Shown here: piece by piece, positions 1 through 8,713 of the stretch
Layout of the letters: the number at the start of each line of letters is the position of its first letter
Position numbering within the stretch: position 1 is the first letter of the stretch
Assembly (NCBI RefSeq): GCF_001043975.1
Contig: NZ_LABY01000038.1
Coordinates: 1 to 51,997, forward strand
Direction of reading: 5' to 3'
DNA from: Methylobacterium variabile
GTDB lineage: Bacteria > Pseudomonadota > Alphaproteobacteria > Rhizobiales > Beijerinckiaceae
DNA length: 51,997 nucleotides
The notes under the pieces: model-generated
The model's database searches: none
The model's input: the letters and a program-made list of their open reading frames with translations, nothing else
What the model was told of the DNA's origin: nothing
Made by a program: the position numbers and the translations under genes

Positions 1-215
1 GCGGGCCGGCGCCCGAGGCGGTCGGGCCGGTAGAAGCCGCCGCGCAGGCGGAAGCTGCCGCGGGGCGAGGCGCCGTCGCCCTCGCGCTTCACCCGGGTCT
101 GGCCGCCCTTCCCGAGGGCGCAGGGAATCAGGACCAGGCCGGCGATCAGGGTGCCGCGGCTGCGGTCGAGGGGATCGGGGCGGACCCGCAGCCGGGAAAG
201 GGTGATGCGCTTCAT
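1..215 (-). CDS. L,D-transpeptidase (YkuD-like) family protein, partial
   Basis: This reading frame runs off the left edge, so only the first 71 or so codons are visible, beginning MKRITLSRLRVRPDPLDRSR. The stretch ALGKGGQTRVKREGDGASPRG, roughly residues 33-53, resembles the N-terminal part of the COG3786-type L,D-transpeptidase domain, in which a conserved Lys-rich loop and a GDGxSPxG motif precede the catalytic Cys/His region. Those catalytic residues lie outside the window. Family members act on peptidoglycan in the periplasm, but no signal peptide is evident here. It is divergent from the exonuclease gene that follows. The family call rests on a short fragment. Confidence 0.7.
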   Translation of the reverse strand, partial: MKRITLSRLRVRPDPLDRSRGTLIAGLVLIPCALGKGGQTRVKREGDGASPRGSFRLRGGFYRPDRLGRRP

Positions 216-331
216 CGCTCCTCTCTACGGTGCGGAGGCGACGGGCTCCAGGGCCGTCGCGACCGCCCCGGGGTGACAGGGCGCCCCGTCCCGCGGACAA
301 TGCCGGATCCCCTCCAACAGCCGCTCCGACG

Positions 332-997
332 ATGCCCGAGCCGACCCCGATCCTCACCGACGCCGCGCCGGACTGGCTCGGCTGGCTGCCGTCGCGCCTC
401 GTCGCCATCGACGTCGAGACGACCGGGCTGGCCGAGACCGACCGGATGGTGAGCTTCGGCGCCGTGGCGCTCGACACCGCCTCCCTGGCCGCCGGCCTGC
501 CGGAGGTCGCCTGCCATCACCTGATCTTCGACCCCGGCCGCGCGAGCCATCCGCGGGCCGAGGCGGTGCATGGCTACGACGACTGGCTGCTGCGCCACCA
601 AGATCCGGCCGGGATCCACGCCGGCACCCTCGCGGCCGTGCTCGCCGGGGCCGACCTCGTCGTCGCCCACAACGCCGCCTTCGACCTCGGCTTCCTCCGC
701 CGCGAGCTTCACGCGGCGGGCCTGCCGCCGGTCGCCGCCAGGGTCTACTGCACCATGGAGGCGTATCGACGCCGGGGCGAGAAGGGCCGGGCGGCCCTCG
801 ACGCGGTGTGCCGGCGCATCGGCCTCGCCCGGGCCGGCACACGCCACGGCGCCCTCGAGGATGCGTGGCTGGCGCTCCGGGCCTATCTGTGGCTCCAGGC
901 CTGCCCGGTGGCGGTCGCGCGCCCACCGCTCTCCGCTCCGACCAACCTGCGCCAGGTTCCACCCCGGCCCGAGGGCCCGCTGCCGCCCCGTCCGTGA
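332..997 (+). CDS. DEDDh-type 3'-5' exonuclease (DnaQ epsilon-like)
   Basis: A 221-residue protein with all the acidic residues of a DnaQ-type exonuclease: D27 and E29 in AIDVETTG (Exo I), D118 in AHNAAFDLGFL (Exo II), and H172 and D177 in RHGALEDAWLA (Exo III, the h-type histidine). Such proteins remove 3' nucleotides from DNA or RNA with two metal ions. It is close in size to the proofreading epsilon subunit. However, the proline-rich tail (residues 195-221) is unlike epsilon's PHP-binding tail, so it may be a stand-alone or RNase T-like exonuclease. I chose ATG 332 because the longer frame from 230 adds only low-complexity Arg/Pro sequence. Confidence 0.85.
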   Translation: MPEPTPILTDAAPDWLGWLPSRLVAIDVETTGLAETDRMVSFGAVALDTASLAAGLPEVACHHLIFDPGRASHPRAEAVHGYDDWLLRHQDPAGIHAGTLAAVLAGADLVVAHNAAFDLGFLRRELHAAGLPPVAARVYCTMEAYRRRGEKGRAALDAVCRRIGLARAGTRHGALEDAWLALRAYLWLQACPVAVARPPLSAPTNLRQVPPRPEGPLPPRP

Positions 998-1170
998 GGC
1001 CGGCGCCGTGGACAGGCCCGGGCGCGGCCCTTGCCGCGGCGGGACGCTCCGCTACTCTGCCTCCGCACGCTGCCAGGCTGCGGTCCGCCCGGATCGTCGC
1101 CCGCCCGGGCGGCGGCCGGCGGGACGCACCTCTCCGGCGGCCGCCCGTTTTCCTCGAGAGTGCCGGTTCG

Positions 1171-1857
1171 ATGTCGAACGCCCACCGCCTGCTCGTCGTC
1201 GACGACGATCCGACCCTGCGCGACACGCTGACCGAGCAGCTCGCCCTCTCGGATGCCTTCGACGTCGTCACCGCGGAGACCGCGCAGGAGGCGATGGACC
1301 GGGTCGCGGCCGAGCGGGTCGATCTCGTGGTGATGGATGTCGGGCTGCCCGACCTCGACGGGCGCGAGGCCGTGCGGCAGATGCGCCAGGGCGGCTTTCG
1401 CGGCCCGGTCATCATGCTGACGGGCCAGACCTCGGACACCGACACGGTGATGGGGCTGGACGCCGGCGCCAACGACTACGTGACGAAGCCGTTCAAGCTC
1501 GCGGTGCTGCTCGCCCGCATCCGGGCCCAGCTGCGCCAGTACGAGGCGAGCGAGGACGCGGTGTTTCAGATCGGGCCCTACACCTTCCGGCCGGGGGCCA
1601 AGCTCCTCGTCGGCGAGCGCGGCTCGAAGCTGAAGCTCACCGAGAAGGAGACGGCGATCCTGCGCTTCCTCTATCGGGCCGGGCGGCAGGTGGTGGGCCG
1701 CGACACGCTGCTCGCCGAGGTCTGGGGTTACAACGCCCAGGTGACGACGCACACGCTCGAGACCCACATCTACCGCCTGCGCCAGAAGATCGAGCCCAAC
1801 CCCGCCACCGCCTCGATCCTGGTGACCGAGGGCGGCGGCTACAAGCTGCTGCCCTGA
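1171..1857 (+). CDS. Orphan OmpR/PhoB-family response regulator
   Basis: A 228-residue two-domain response regulator. The receiver domain (1-120) has the acidic pocket D11/D12, the phospho-acceptor D56 in VVMDVGLPDLDG, T84 and K106 in TKPF. The C-terminal winged helix (about 140-228) ends with the usual GGGYKL turn. It should bind DNA as a dimer after phosphorylation. No histidine kinase lies on either side, so its partner is elsewhere. It has a 170-bp leader in which I see no clear promoter. It converges on the D-threonine aldolase-like gene, 61 bp from that gene's end. Confidence 0.92.
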   Translation: MSNAHRLLVVDDDPTLRDTLTEQLALSDAFDVVTAETAQEAMDRVAAERVDLVVMDVGLPDLDGREAVRQMRQGGFRGPVIMLTGQTSDTDTVMGLDAGANDYVTKPFKLAVLLARIRAQLRQYEASEDAVFQIGPYTFRPGAKLLVGERGSKLKLTEKETAILRFLYRAGRQVVGRDTLLAEVWGYNAQVTTHTLETHIYRLRQKIEPNPATASILVTEGGGYKLLP

Positions 1858-1918
1858 AGCGGTCTCGCCGCCGCACGCCTGCTCAGCCGCCCGGGCGCGA
1901 CAGGCGCTTCGCCCGCCT

Positions 1919-3010
1919 TCAGGTGATCAGCCCGCGGGCCTCGATCGGGATCGTGCCGACGACGGCGCCGTCGCGCACGGCCACGAACGCGTCCACCATG
2001 TTGACGACGACGCAGACGTGGTTGGGCACCACCTCCACCAGGGTGCCGACCGGGGGCCTGTCGGCGCAGGCCGCGAGATCGAGGAAGCCGTGCTCCTCGG
2101 CGAAGCCGGCGATGCGGGCGCCCGGATGGTCGGGCAGCAGCCCGAACCCGTCGAGGCCGCCGCCGGTGTCGCTGGTCAGCGTCTTGGAGCCGGCATCCAG
2201 GATGCCGCGCGCCTCGCCCGCCCGGCTCACCACCCGGGTGAGCACCGCGAGGGCGCACTCCTCCAGGGCGGCGACGCCCGCCGCCATCATCATGCGGTCG
2301 TTGAAGATCACGGTGCCGGCCCGGTGCTCGGTGGTGCCGCGGACCTGCCCGATCTCCGGCAGGTTCGGTGTGCCGCCAGTCGAGACGATGCGGGCCTGCA
2401 GGCCGTGCGCCGCGAGGCCGGCCTGGGCCGCGTCGAGGAAGGCCTGCGCGGCCGCGACGCCGCCGGCCGGCGGGTAGAGCAGCAGGCCCGCGAAGGCGAG
2501 GCCGGGCCGGGCGGCGATGTCGCGGGCGAGCGCCACCGCCTCGCCCGGCGTCTCGACTCCGGCGCGCTTGCGGCCGGTGTCGCATTCCACCACCACGTCG
2601 AGGCGGCGCCCGCCCGCGGCGGCGGCCTCGGCCAGGCCCGCCACCGTCACCGGGTTGTCCGCCGCCACGGTGATCCGGGCCGGGCTCTCCCGCAGGAGGT
2701 GGCCGAGGCGCCCGACGGCGTGCGAGCCGATGAGGTTGTAGCTCACCAGGATGTCGTCGATCCCCGCCCGCGCCATCACCTCGGCCTCGCCGAGCTTCTG
2801 GCAGGTGACGCCGCGAGCGCCGGCCTCGATCTGCATCCGGGCGAGGACCGGGCTCTTGTGCGTCTTGATGTGCGGGCGGTTGGCGACGCCGGCCGCGTCG
2901 CAGGCGGCCTGCAGCCGCGCGATGTTGCGGGCCACCCGGTCGAGGTCGATGACGATCGCGGGCGTGCCGTAGCGGCGGGCGATCTCGTCGCGGAGGGCGG
3001 GGGCGATCAT
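1919..3010 (-). CDS. D-threonine aldolase / D-serine dehydratase-like PLP enzyme
   Basis: A 363-residue fold-type III PLP enzyme. The N-terminal alanine-racemase-like barrel carries the PLP lysine K49 in RPHIKTHKSP. The C-terminal D-serine-dehydratase-like domain carries the metal-binding HxC pair H331/C333 in PNHVCVVV. Known relatives cleave D-threonine or related D-3-hydroxy amino acids, or dehydrate D-serine, using PLP and a divalent metal; sequence alone does not settle which. ATG 3010 gives a normal N-terminus; a longer frame reaches 3127 but reads through an Arg-rich segment. The 224-bp gap to the divergent cyclase gene should hold both promoters. Confidence 0.88.
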   Translation of the reverse strand: MIAPALRDEIARRYGTPAIVIDLDRVARNIARLQAACDAAGVANRPHIKTHKSPVLARMQIEAGARGVTCQKLGEAEVMARAGIDDILVSYNLIGSHAVGRLGHLLRESPARITVAADNPVTVAGLAEAAAAGGRRLDVVVECDTGRKRAGVETPGEAVALARDIAARPGLAFAGLLLYPPAGGVAAAQAFLDAAQAGLAAHGLQARIVSTGGTPNLPEIGQVRGTTEHRAGTVIFNDRMMMAAGVAALEECALAVLTRVVSRAGEARGILDAGSKTLTSDTGGGLDGFGLLPDHPGARIAGFAEEHGFLDLAACADRPPVGTLVEVVPNHVCVVVNMVDAFVAVRDGAVVGTIPIEARGLIT

Positions 3011-3234
3011 CGCGGCGCGCCCGGCAGGGCCCGCGGCGCGCGCGGCATCGGTACGAGGCTCATCGGGGTCCCTCCTGCGGCCAGCTTTCGGTCCGGACCG
3101 TATCCTCAAACGGCGCCCGCCGCCCACCCTTGGACCACCGTTGGGAAAAGGCTCCTGTCGTCCCTTCGGAGCAACCCAATCTTTAGGCTCCGCGTCCTAG
3201 AGGGAGGATCGCAGGCACTGCGACCGGAGCTCCG

Positions 3235-4758
3235 ATGCATCCTCGACCCCGCAGGCGGCGCTCCGCCGCGTCCCGCACGCTGGCCGGGTCGATCATCGCC
3301 GCCACCCTGGTGATCGGGGCCGCCTCCACCATCATGGTCATGCAGATGCGCCGGAGCGCCTGGGACCAGGTGGGCGGGGTGTCGCAGAACCTGCTGGAGG
3401 CGGTCGAGCACATGGTCGACCGCAACATCGAGCTCTACGACCTGTCGCTCCGGGCCGTGGGCGAGGGCCTGCGCGATCCGGAGGCCGACGGGATCGCGCC
3501 GAACCTGCGCCAGCTCGTCCTGTTCGACCGCGCCGCCACCGCCAGCGGACTCGGGGCCATCCTGGCCCTCGATCCGCAGGGCCAGGCCTTCGCCGACTCG
3601 ACCGCCGTGGTGCCCCGGCCGCTGCGCTTTCCCGACGCCGATTTCTTCCTGGTCCACAAGCAGCGGGAGGATGCCGGCCTCTACATCGGCAAGCCGCTCC
3701 GCGTGGAGTCGGACGGGCGCTGGGTGATCCCGCTCAGCCGCCGCCTCGCCTATGCGGACGGGGCGTTCGCCGGCGTCGTCGTCGGCACGATCGACGTCGC
3801 CTACTTCAACGCCCTGTTCGGCCGGCTCAGCATCGGCGAGCGGAGCCGCATCGCGTTCTTCCGTGAGAGCGGGGAGATCCTGGTCCGCAGCCCGATGCAG
3901 GAGGGCGTGATCGGCCGCAGCCTGATGGAGGCGGCGCACTTCCCGCGCTTCTTCGAGCATCATTCGGGCCAGTTCGTCGCAACCGGCTACACCGAGGCGA
4001 TCGAGGGATTGTTCACCTACAGCCGGATCGGCGACCATCCCCTGGTCGCGACGGTGATGGTGCCGACCGATGCGATCGCGGCGCTGTGGCGGCCGAAGGC
4101 CGCCGCGGTCGTCGCCCTGGTGGCGGTTTTGTGCGGCGGCATGGTGGGGCTGACCCTGCTGCTCCAGCGCGAGCTCGAGCGGCGCGGACGGGCCGAGGAG
4201 CAGGCGCTCGCGGCCAACCGCGACCTCGCCCGCCTCGCCAACACCGACGGGCTCACCGGCCTGCCGAACCGGCGCCACTTCGACGAGGCCTTCGCGCGGG
4301 CGCGCGAGTGGTCGCAGCAGACCGCGACGCCGTTCTGCCTCGTCCTGCTCGATGCCGACCGGTTCAAGCGCTACAACGACACCTATGGGCACCTCGCCGG
4401 AGACGAGGTGCTGCGCGCCGTCGCCCGCGTGCTGCAGCGCCAGGTCCGGAGCCCGCTCGAGGTCGCCTGCCGAATCGGCGGCGAGGAATTCGCCGTGCTG
4501 CTGCCCGGCGCCTCTGGCCCGGAAGCCGTCGCCCGGGCCGAGCGCATCCGCCACGCGGTGGCGCGGCTGCGGATCCCGCACACCGGCAACGAGAGCGGGA
4601 TCGTGACCCTGAGCCTCGGCGTCGCCGAGGCGGTGGCGGGCGAGACCGGCGGTGAGTGCTTCTCGGCCGCCGACGCGGCCCTCTACGAGGCCAAGCGCCA
4701 GGGTCGCAACCGCGTGGTGGCGCACCCGGGCGGCACGACGGCCACGCAGGTCGCCTGA
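3235..4758 (+). CDS. Membrane diguanylate cyclase with periplasmic Cache-like sensor
   Basis: A 507-residue protein with an Arg-rich cytoplasmic N-terminus, TM1 at about 17-36, a periplasmic double-Cache/PDC-like region at about 40-285, TM2 at about 289-310, a short coiled linker, and a GGDEF domain from about 330. The active-site signature is GGEEF at 415-419, and the preceding NTDGLTGLPNRRHFD and DADRFKRYND motifs are intact, so c-di-GMP synthesis from GTP is likely. The product-inhibition I-site is not conserved: the RxxD position reads SPLE. No EAL domain is present. The ligand sensed outside the membrane is unknown. Confidence 0.93.
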   Translation: MHPRPRRRRSAASRTLAGSIIAATLVIGAASTIMVMQMRRSAWDQVGGVSQNLLEAVEHMVDRNIELYDLSLRAVGEGLRDPEADGIAPNLRQLVLFDRAATASGLGAILALDPQGQAFADSTAVVPRPLRFPDADFFLVHKQREDAGLYIGKPLRVESDGRWVIPLSRRLAYADGAFAGVVVGTIDVAYFNALFGRLSIGERSRIAFFRESGEILVRSPMQEGVIGRSLMEAAHFPRFFEHHSGQFVATGYTEAIEGLFTYSRIGDHPLVATVMVPTDAIAALWRPKAAAVVALVAVLCGGMVGLTLLLQRELERRGRAEEQALAANRDLARLANTDGLTGLPNRRHFDEAFARAREWSQQTATPFCLVLLDADRFKRYNDTYGHLAGDEVLRAVARVLQRQVRSPLEVACRIGGEEFAVLLPGASGPEAVARAERIRHAVARLRIPHTGNESGIVTLSLGVAEAVAGETGGECFSAADAALYEAKRQGRNRVVAHPGGTTATQVA

Positions 4759-4876
4759 CACATCACCGGAAGGGTTGAGCTTCGCGCTTGGTGCGGGCCC
4801 GCCGGATCGGCTAGAGCTTGGCCGGGCCGCCCGGATGCGGAAGACTGCGCAGGCGCGGCAGGGGAGAGCGAGGCCG

Positions 4877-5329
4877 TTGGCGCTCGACGACGACATCGCG
4901 ATTCTGGCCGCCGCGCCGCTCTTCGGATTGATGAACCGGGACGCTCTCCGGCTGATCTCGTTCGCGGCCGAGCGACGGCGGCTGGAGCCGGGCGCCGTGC
5001 TGTTCTCCCGCGGCGAGGCGGCCGAGGGCGGCTTCGTGGTCACCCGCGGCACGGTGGTGCTGGAGCCCCGCGGCCCCAGCGGCGTCCCGGTCGAGGCCGG
5101 CCCCTCGGCGCTGATCGGCCAGACCGCCCTGTTCCTCACCCTCGAGCGGCCGACCACCGCCCGGGCGGGCGCCGCCCCGGTGGAGGTCATGGTGATCACC
5201 CAGGCGGTGATGCGCCGGGTGCTCGAGGTGTTTCCCGACGCCGCGGCGGTGATTCACGACGCGCTCGCCGACGAGCTCACGGCCCTGACCCAGGCTTTCG
5301 CCGGCAGCCGCGCCGCCGAGCCGAGGTGA
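4877..5329 (+). CDS. Cyclic-nucleotide-binding (cNMP/Crp-like) domain protein
   Basis: About 150 residues comprising one CRP-type beta-roll: [20 protein letters not shown], then the [21 protein letters not shown] strands. No helix-turn-helix follows, so it is probably a small effector or regulator rather than a transcription factor. The canonical phosphate-binding-cassette Arg is not obvious, so nucleotide binding is unproven. I chose TTG 4877 because it follows a purine-rich GGGGAGAGCGAGG and starts the homologous part ([10 protein letters not shown]). ATG 4835 in the same frame is the alternative. It lies 118 bp after the GGDEF cyclase, which makes a signalling link tempting but unproven. 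Confidence 0.75.
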   Translation: MALDDDIAILAAAPLFGLMNRDALRLISFAAERRRLEPGAVLFSRGEAAEGGFVVTRGTVVLEPRGPSGVPVEAGPSALIGQTALFLTLERPTTARAGAAPVEVMVITQAVMRRVLEVFPDAAAVIHDALADELTALTQAFAGSRAAEPR

Positions 5330-5335
5330 CAGCAC

Positions 5336-5371
5336 GGGCAGGCCTTTGATCGCGGGCGGGCCTTTGATAGA
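5336..5371 (+). repeat. 18-bp tandem duplication upstream of dapD
   Basis: Two adjacent 18-bp units share the core GGCCTTTGAT (5341-5350 and 5359-5368) and differ at three positions. They lie in the 82-bp gap between the cNMP-domain gene and dapD, close to where a dapD promoter or leader would be. It could be a regulator-binding direct repeat or a chance slippage duplication. Confidence 0.5.
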
Positions 5372-5411
5372 GGGGCACGACCCGAAGCCTCCCGTCTTGG
5401 ACCTGACTCCC

Positions 5412-6257
5412 ATGTCGCACGCCGATCTCGCCCGGACCATCGAAGCCGCCTGGGAGGACCGCGCGAATGTCGGCGCCGACACGCGCGGGCCGGTGCGCGA
5501 GGCCGTCGACGCCGCCCTGGCGCTCCTCGATTCGGGCGAGGCGCGCGTCGCCGAGAAGGCCGACGGCCAGGACTGGCACGTCAACCAGTGGCTCAAGAAG
5601 GCGGTTCTGCTCTCCTTCCGCCTCAACGACATGGCGGTGATTCCCGGCGGCCCCGGCGGCGCGGCCTGGTGGGACAAGGTACCGTCGAAGTTCGAGGGGT
5701 GGGACGCCGCGCGCTTCCGCGCCGCCGGCTTCCGGGCGGTGCCGGGCGCGGTGGTGCGCCGGGGCGCCCACATCGCCGCCGGCGCGGTGCTGATGCCCTC
5801 CTTCGTCAACCTCGGCGCCTACGTGGGCGAGGGCACGATGGTCGACACCTGGGCCACGATTGGCTCCTGCGCGCAGGTGGGGAAGAACTGCCACATCTCC
5901 GGCGGCGCCGGCATCGCCGGCGTTCTCGAGCCGCTGCAGGCCAACCCGGTCATCATCGAGGACAACTGCTTCATCGGTGCCCGCGCCGAGGTGGCCGAGG
6001 GCGTGATCGTCGGCGAGGGCAGCGTGCTGTCGATGGGCGTCTATATCGGCGCCTCGACCAAGATCATCGACCGGGCGACCGGCGAGGTCTCCTACGGCCG
6101 CGTGCCGCCCTACTCGGTGGTGGTGTCGGGGACCCAGCCCGGCAAGGCGCTGCCAGACGGCACGCCCGGCCCGTCGCTGTACTGCGCCGTCATCGTCAAG
6201 CGCGTCGATGCCGGCACCCGGGCGAAGACCGGCATCAACGAGCTCCTGCGGGACTGA
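5412..6257 (+). CDS. dapD: 2,3,4,5-tetrahydropyridine-2,6-dicarboxylate N-succinyltransferase
   Basis: A 281-residue protein, the usual length of DapD. It transfers succinyl from succinyl-CoA to tetrahydrodipicolinate in the succinylase branch of lysine and meso-diaminopimelate synthesis, in the cytoplasm. After an alpha-helical N-terminal domain, residues from about 105 form hexapeptide repeats of a left-handed beta-helix (for example [20 protein letters not shown] and [15 protein letters not shown]). FNWxxF-like and [11 protein letters not shown] motifs typical of DapD are visible. ATG 5412 gives the canonical start [11 protein letters not shown]. It ends inside a short tandem repeat and converges on panC. 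Confidence 0.96.
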   Translation: MSHADLARTIEAAWEDRANVGADTRGPVREAVDAALALLDSGEARVAEKADGQDWHVNQWLKKAVLLSFRLNDMAVIPGGPGGAAWWDKVPSKFEGWDAARFRAAGFRAVPGAVVRRGAHIAAGAVLMPSFVNLGAYVGEGTMVDTWATIGSCAQVGKNCHISGGAGIAGVLEPLQANPVIIEDNCFIGARAEVAEGVIVGEGSVLSMGVYIGASTKIIDRATGEVSYGRVPPYSVVVSGTQPGKALPDGTPGPSLYCAVIVKRVDAGTRAKTGINELLRD

Positions 6258-6305
6258 CCGTCCCGTGCGGGACTAAATCGTCCCGAGCGGGACTGACCGT
6301 CCCGT
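6248..6305. repeat. Triplicated 19-20 bp palindromic unit at the dapD/panC junction
   Basis: Three head-to-tail units lie at 6248-6266, 6267-6286 and 6287-6305, each of the form GCGGGACT-spacer-GTCCCG(T/A). Within each, CGGGAC pairs with GTCCCG, so each can form a hairpin, and adjacent units can also pair. The first unit includes the dapD stop codon (GGGACTGA). They sit between two convergent genes, where a bidirectional terminator would be expected. Confidence 0.7.
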
Positions 6306-6331
6306 GCGGGGCCGGTCCCGCGTCGCGGTCC

Positions 6332-7198
6332 TCAGACCGCGACGTTGTCGATGAGGCGCGTGCGGCCGAGATAGGCCGCCGCCAGCACCCGGGCCGGGCC
6401 CTCGACCCGCTCGAGGGGCGCCAGGGTCTCGGCGTCGTTGACCGAGAGGTACTGCACCGGGCCGAAGCCGGCCGCCTCCAGGCTCGCGCGGCCCTCGGCC
6501 AGGGCGGGGGCGGTCGGCGCACCGCCGCGCACGGCCTCCGCCACCTGCCGCAGGACGGCGACCATCGCCGGCGCAGCCCGTCGCTCCTCGGCCGAGAGGT
6601 AGCGGTTGCGCGACGACAGGGCGAGGCCGTCGGCCTCCCGCAGGGTCGGCACGCCCTCGATCACGACCGGCACGTCGAGGTCGCGCGTCGCGCGCCGGAC
6701 CACCTGGAGCTGCTGGAAATCCTTCTCGCCGAACATCGCCCGGTCCGGCAGGCATTGCAGCAGCAGCTTCGTCACCACGGTGGCGACGCCGGCGAAGTGC
6801 CCGGGACGCAAGGGACCGCACAGGACCTCCGTCAGCCCGGTCACCGTCACGGTGGTGGCGAAGCCCGGCGGGTACATGGCCGCCACGTCGGGCAGGAAGG
6901 CGGCGTCGGCGCCGGCCTGCGCCAGCAGGGCGATGTCGGCCTCCAGGTCGCGCGGGTAGCGGGAGAAGTCCTCGTTCGGGCCGAACTGCGTCGGGTTGAC
7001 GAAGATGCTGACCACGACCCGCCGGCAGCTCACCTGCGCCTGCCGCACCAGGGCGAGGTGCCCCTCGTGCAGCGCCCCCATGGTCGGCACCAGCGCCACG
7101 GCCTCCCGGGCGGCCCGCCAGGCGCGCACCTGCGCCCGTAAAGCGGCCACGTCGCCGAGCCGGATGACGGTGCCGGCAGGGGAGGGGGATGAGGTCAT
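6332..7198 (-). CDS. panC: Pantothenate synthetase (pantoate-beta-alanine ligase)
   Basis: A 288-residue protein that condenses pantoate and beta-alanine with ATP in the coenzyme A pathway. The nucleotidyltransferase HIGH-like motif is seen in PTMGALHEGHLALV (H44, H47). The KMSK-equivalent is probably SSRNRYLS. FVNPTQFGPNEDFSRYPR and FGEKDFQQL motifs are also present. ATG 7198 puts the core at the normal distance; the frame extends to 7240 without support. No panB or panD is adjacent. Confidence 0.96.
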   Translation of the reverse strand: MTSSPSPAGTVIRLGDVAALRAQVRAWRAAREAVALVPTMGALHEGHLALVRQAQVSCRRVVVSIFVNPTQFGPNEDFSRYPRDLEADIALLAQAGADAAFLPDVAAMYPPGFATTVTVTGLTEVLCGPLRPGHFAGVATVVTKLLLQCLPDRAMFGEKDFQQLQVVRRATRDLDVPVVIEGVPTLREADGLALSSRNRYLSAEERRAAPAMVAVLRQVAEAVRGGAPTAPALAEGRASLEAAGFGPVQYLSVNDAETLAPLERVEGPARVLAAAYLGRTRLIDNVAV

Positions 7199-7710
7199 CG
7201 GGGGCGCTCCGGTCTTCGAACCGGGCGGGACCCTAATCACGGCCGGTCGCGCACGCCAGGGCGCCTTTGCGCCAAGACGTGGGATCGGTCCGGCCGGGTT
7301 CGCCCCACCTCGGACGCGGCGCCAGGGTCCCCTGACATGCGCGAGGACTTACCCAGAATTGTCCTACCCTTTGGCGAGATGGGGCGATTCGGCATCGGAT
7401 CGCCATGGGCCTGAACAGATGTGCTCCATCCGCCCGCGCTCTACAGCAGCGACATTCCTCCGTCGCTCCCGGCAAGGGCAGCCTCGACGGCGCAGGGGCG
7501 GGACACGGTCGGGCAGACGGCCCGGGTGCGACTCCGCGCGACGGACGCCTCGTGCTCCCGCGACGAACGGCCGGATCGGGCCTGGGCGGCCCCGATTGAT
7601 CTGCGGAGCCGAATCGTGCACGGCGACCGCGCGGCCGAGCCTGCCCGAGGACGACGTCGGGCTGGTCCTCGCGGCGGTCGAGGCGGCGCTGAGCGAGGAG
7701 GATCCTGACC
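7199..7710. other. 512-bp intergenic region between panC and the HD gene
   Basis: This gap separates divergent genes and should contain both promoters. I see a small hairpin, GGCGCC-TTT-GCGCC, at about 7260-7272 and a locally AT-richer stretch at 7350-7385. Just before the HD gene, one frame reads LPEDDVGLVLAAVEAALSEED, faintly like the C-terminus of a DegT-type aminotransferase, but no upstream coding sequence supports it. No gene is called here. Confidence 0.5.
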
Positions 7711-8316
7711 GTGACCCCGGACGACCTCGCCGGCACCCTCGACGGCACCCTCGACTTCCTGCGGCGGGCGGAGGCGCTCAAGAGCACCCTGCGCAGCGGC
7801 TACGCCGCGTCCGGCCGGCAGGAGAGCACCGCCGAGCACACTTGGCGGCTGTGCCTGATGGTGATGGTCCTGGCGGACGGCCTCGACGGGGTCGACGCGC
7901 TGAAGCTGTTCAAGATGTGCCTCGTCCACGACCTCGCCGAGGCGGTGGGCGGCGACATCCCGGCGACCGATCCCCGGGCGACGGACAAGGCCGCGCAGGA
8001 GCGGCGCGACCTCCTGGCGCTCATTGCGCCGCTGCCGCCGGCGCGCCGGGACGAGATCGTGGGGCTGTGGGAGGAGTACGAGGCCGGCACCTCGCCGGAG
8101 GCGATCCTGGCCAAGGGATTCGACAAGCTGGAGACGATCCTCCAGCACAACCAGGGCCTCAACCCTCCGGGCTTCGACTATTCCTTCAACCTCGTCTACG
8201 GCGCGACGCACACCGGCCGGCACCCGCTGACCGCGGCGATCCGGGCCGTGCTGGACGCCGAGACCCGGGCGCGCATGGCGCCGCGGCCGGGCGGACCGCC
8301 TACAGGCACCCCCTGA
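7711..8316 (+). CDS. HD-domain phosphohydrolase (YfbR/HDDC2-like 5'-deoxynucleotidase)
   Basis: A 201-residue HD-superfamily protein. Likely metal ligands are the His in STAEHTWRL, the HD pair in CLVHDLAEAVGGDIP, and a distal Asp in FDKLETILQH. Layout and length match YfbR/HDDC2 proteins, which dephosphorylate deoxynucleoside 5'-monophosphates, but substrate range cannot be read from sequence. The start is GTG 7711, preceded by a good Shine-Dalgarno GAGGAGG about 10 bases upstream. Its 3' end overlaps the convergent secreted-protein gene by 17 bp. Confidence 0.87.
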   Translation: MTPDDLAGTLDGTLDFLRRAEALKSTLRSGYAASGRQESTAEHTWRLCLMVMVLADGLDGVDALKLFKMCLVHDLAEAVGGDIPATDPRATDKAAQERRDLLALIAPLPPARRDEIVGLWEEYEAGTSPEAILAKGFDKLETILQHNQGLNPPGFDYSFNLVYGATHTGRHPLTAAIRAVLDAETRARMAPRPGGPPTGTP

Positions 8317-8647
8317 CCAGCCGCCGGCCGTACGGGTCGTCGATGCCGCGCGGGGGCGGGAAGCCGTAGTAGCTCGGCTTGCCGAGCCCGTAGGGTGAGC
8401 CGACATAGGTCGGGTCGCCCGGTGCGTTGGTGGGCACGAAGCCCTGGCCCGGCGGGCAGGCGATCCGGGCCCGGGTGGCGGGCGAGGCGTCGCTGTCGCC
8501 GCGGGGGAAGTAGCGGGGCGCCGGGGCGTAGCCGGGCGCGGGACGCGGATCCGGCCAGAGGCCCGGCTCCGGCATGTCGGCGGCTCCCACCGGCCCTGCG
8601 AGGCCGAGGGCGAGGACGCCCGCCACGAGCCTCACGCCGTTACCCAT
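8300..8647 (-). CDS. Small secreted Pro/Gly/Tyr-rich hypothetical protein
   Basis: A 115-residue protein with a clear signal peptide (MGNGVRLVAGVLALGLAGPVGAA, probable cleavage after GAA). The mature part is low-complexity and rich in Pro, Gly and Tyr (PAPGYAPAPRYFP, GSPYGLGKPSYYGFPPPRG), with two Cys (ACPPGQGF and the C-terminal RGCL). I recognise no domain. An upstream ATG at 8671 would add MVGRWGGR; ATG 8647 gives a better signal peptide. The function is unknown. Confidence 0.65.
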   Translation of the reverse strand: MGNGVRLVAGVLALGLAGPVGAADMPEPGLWPDPRPAPGYAPAPRYFPRGDSDASPATRARIACPPGQGFVPTNAPGDPTYVGSPYGLGKPSYYGFPPPRGIDDPYGRRLVRGCL

Positions 8648-8713
8648 CCGACCGCCCCATCGCCCGACCATGGCTCAAGCCTTGGCGGATCGTGGTTAAC
8701 GGAGCGTTTCCGA

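Noticed and set aside
7600..7710. Fragment resembling the C-terminus of a DegT aminotransferase
   Set aside because: The match is about 20 residues with no supporting upstream sequence, and it can arise by chance.
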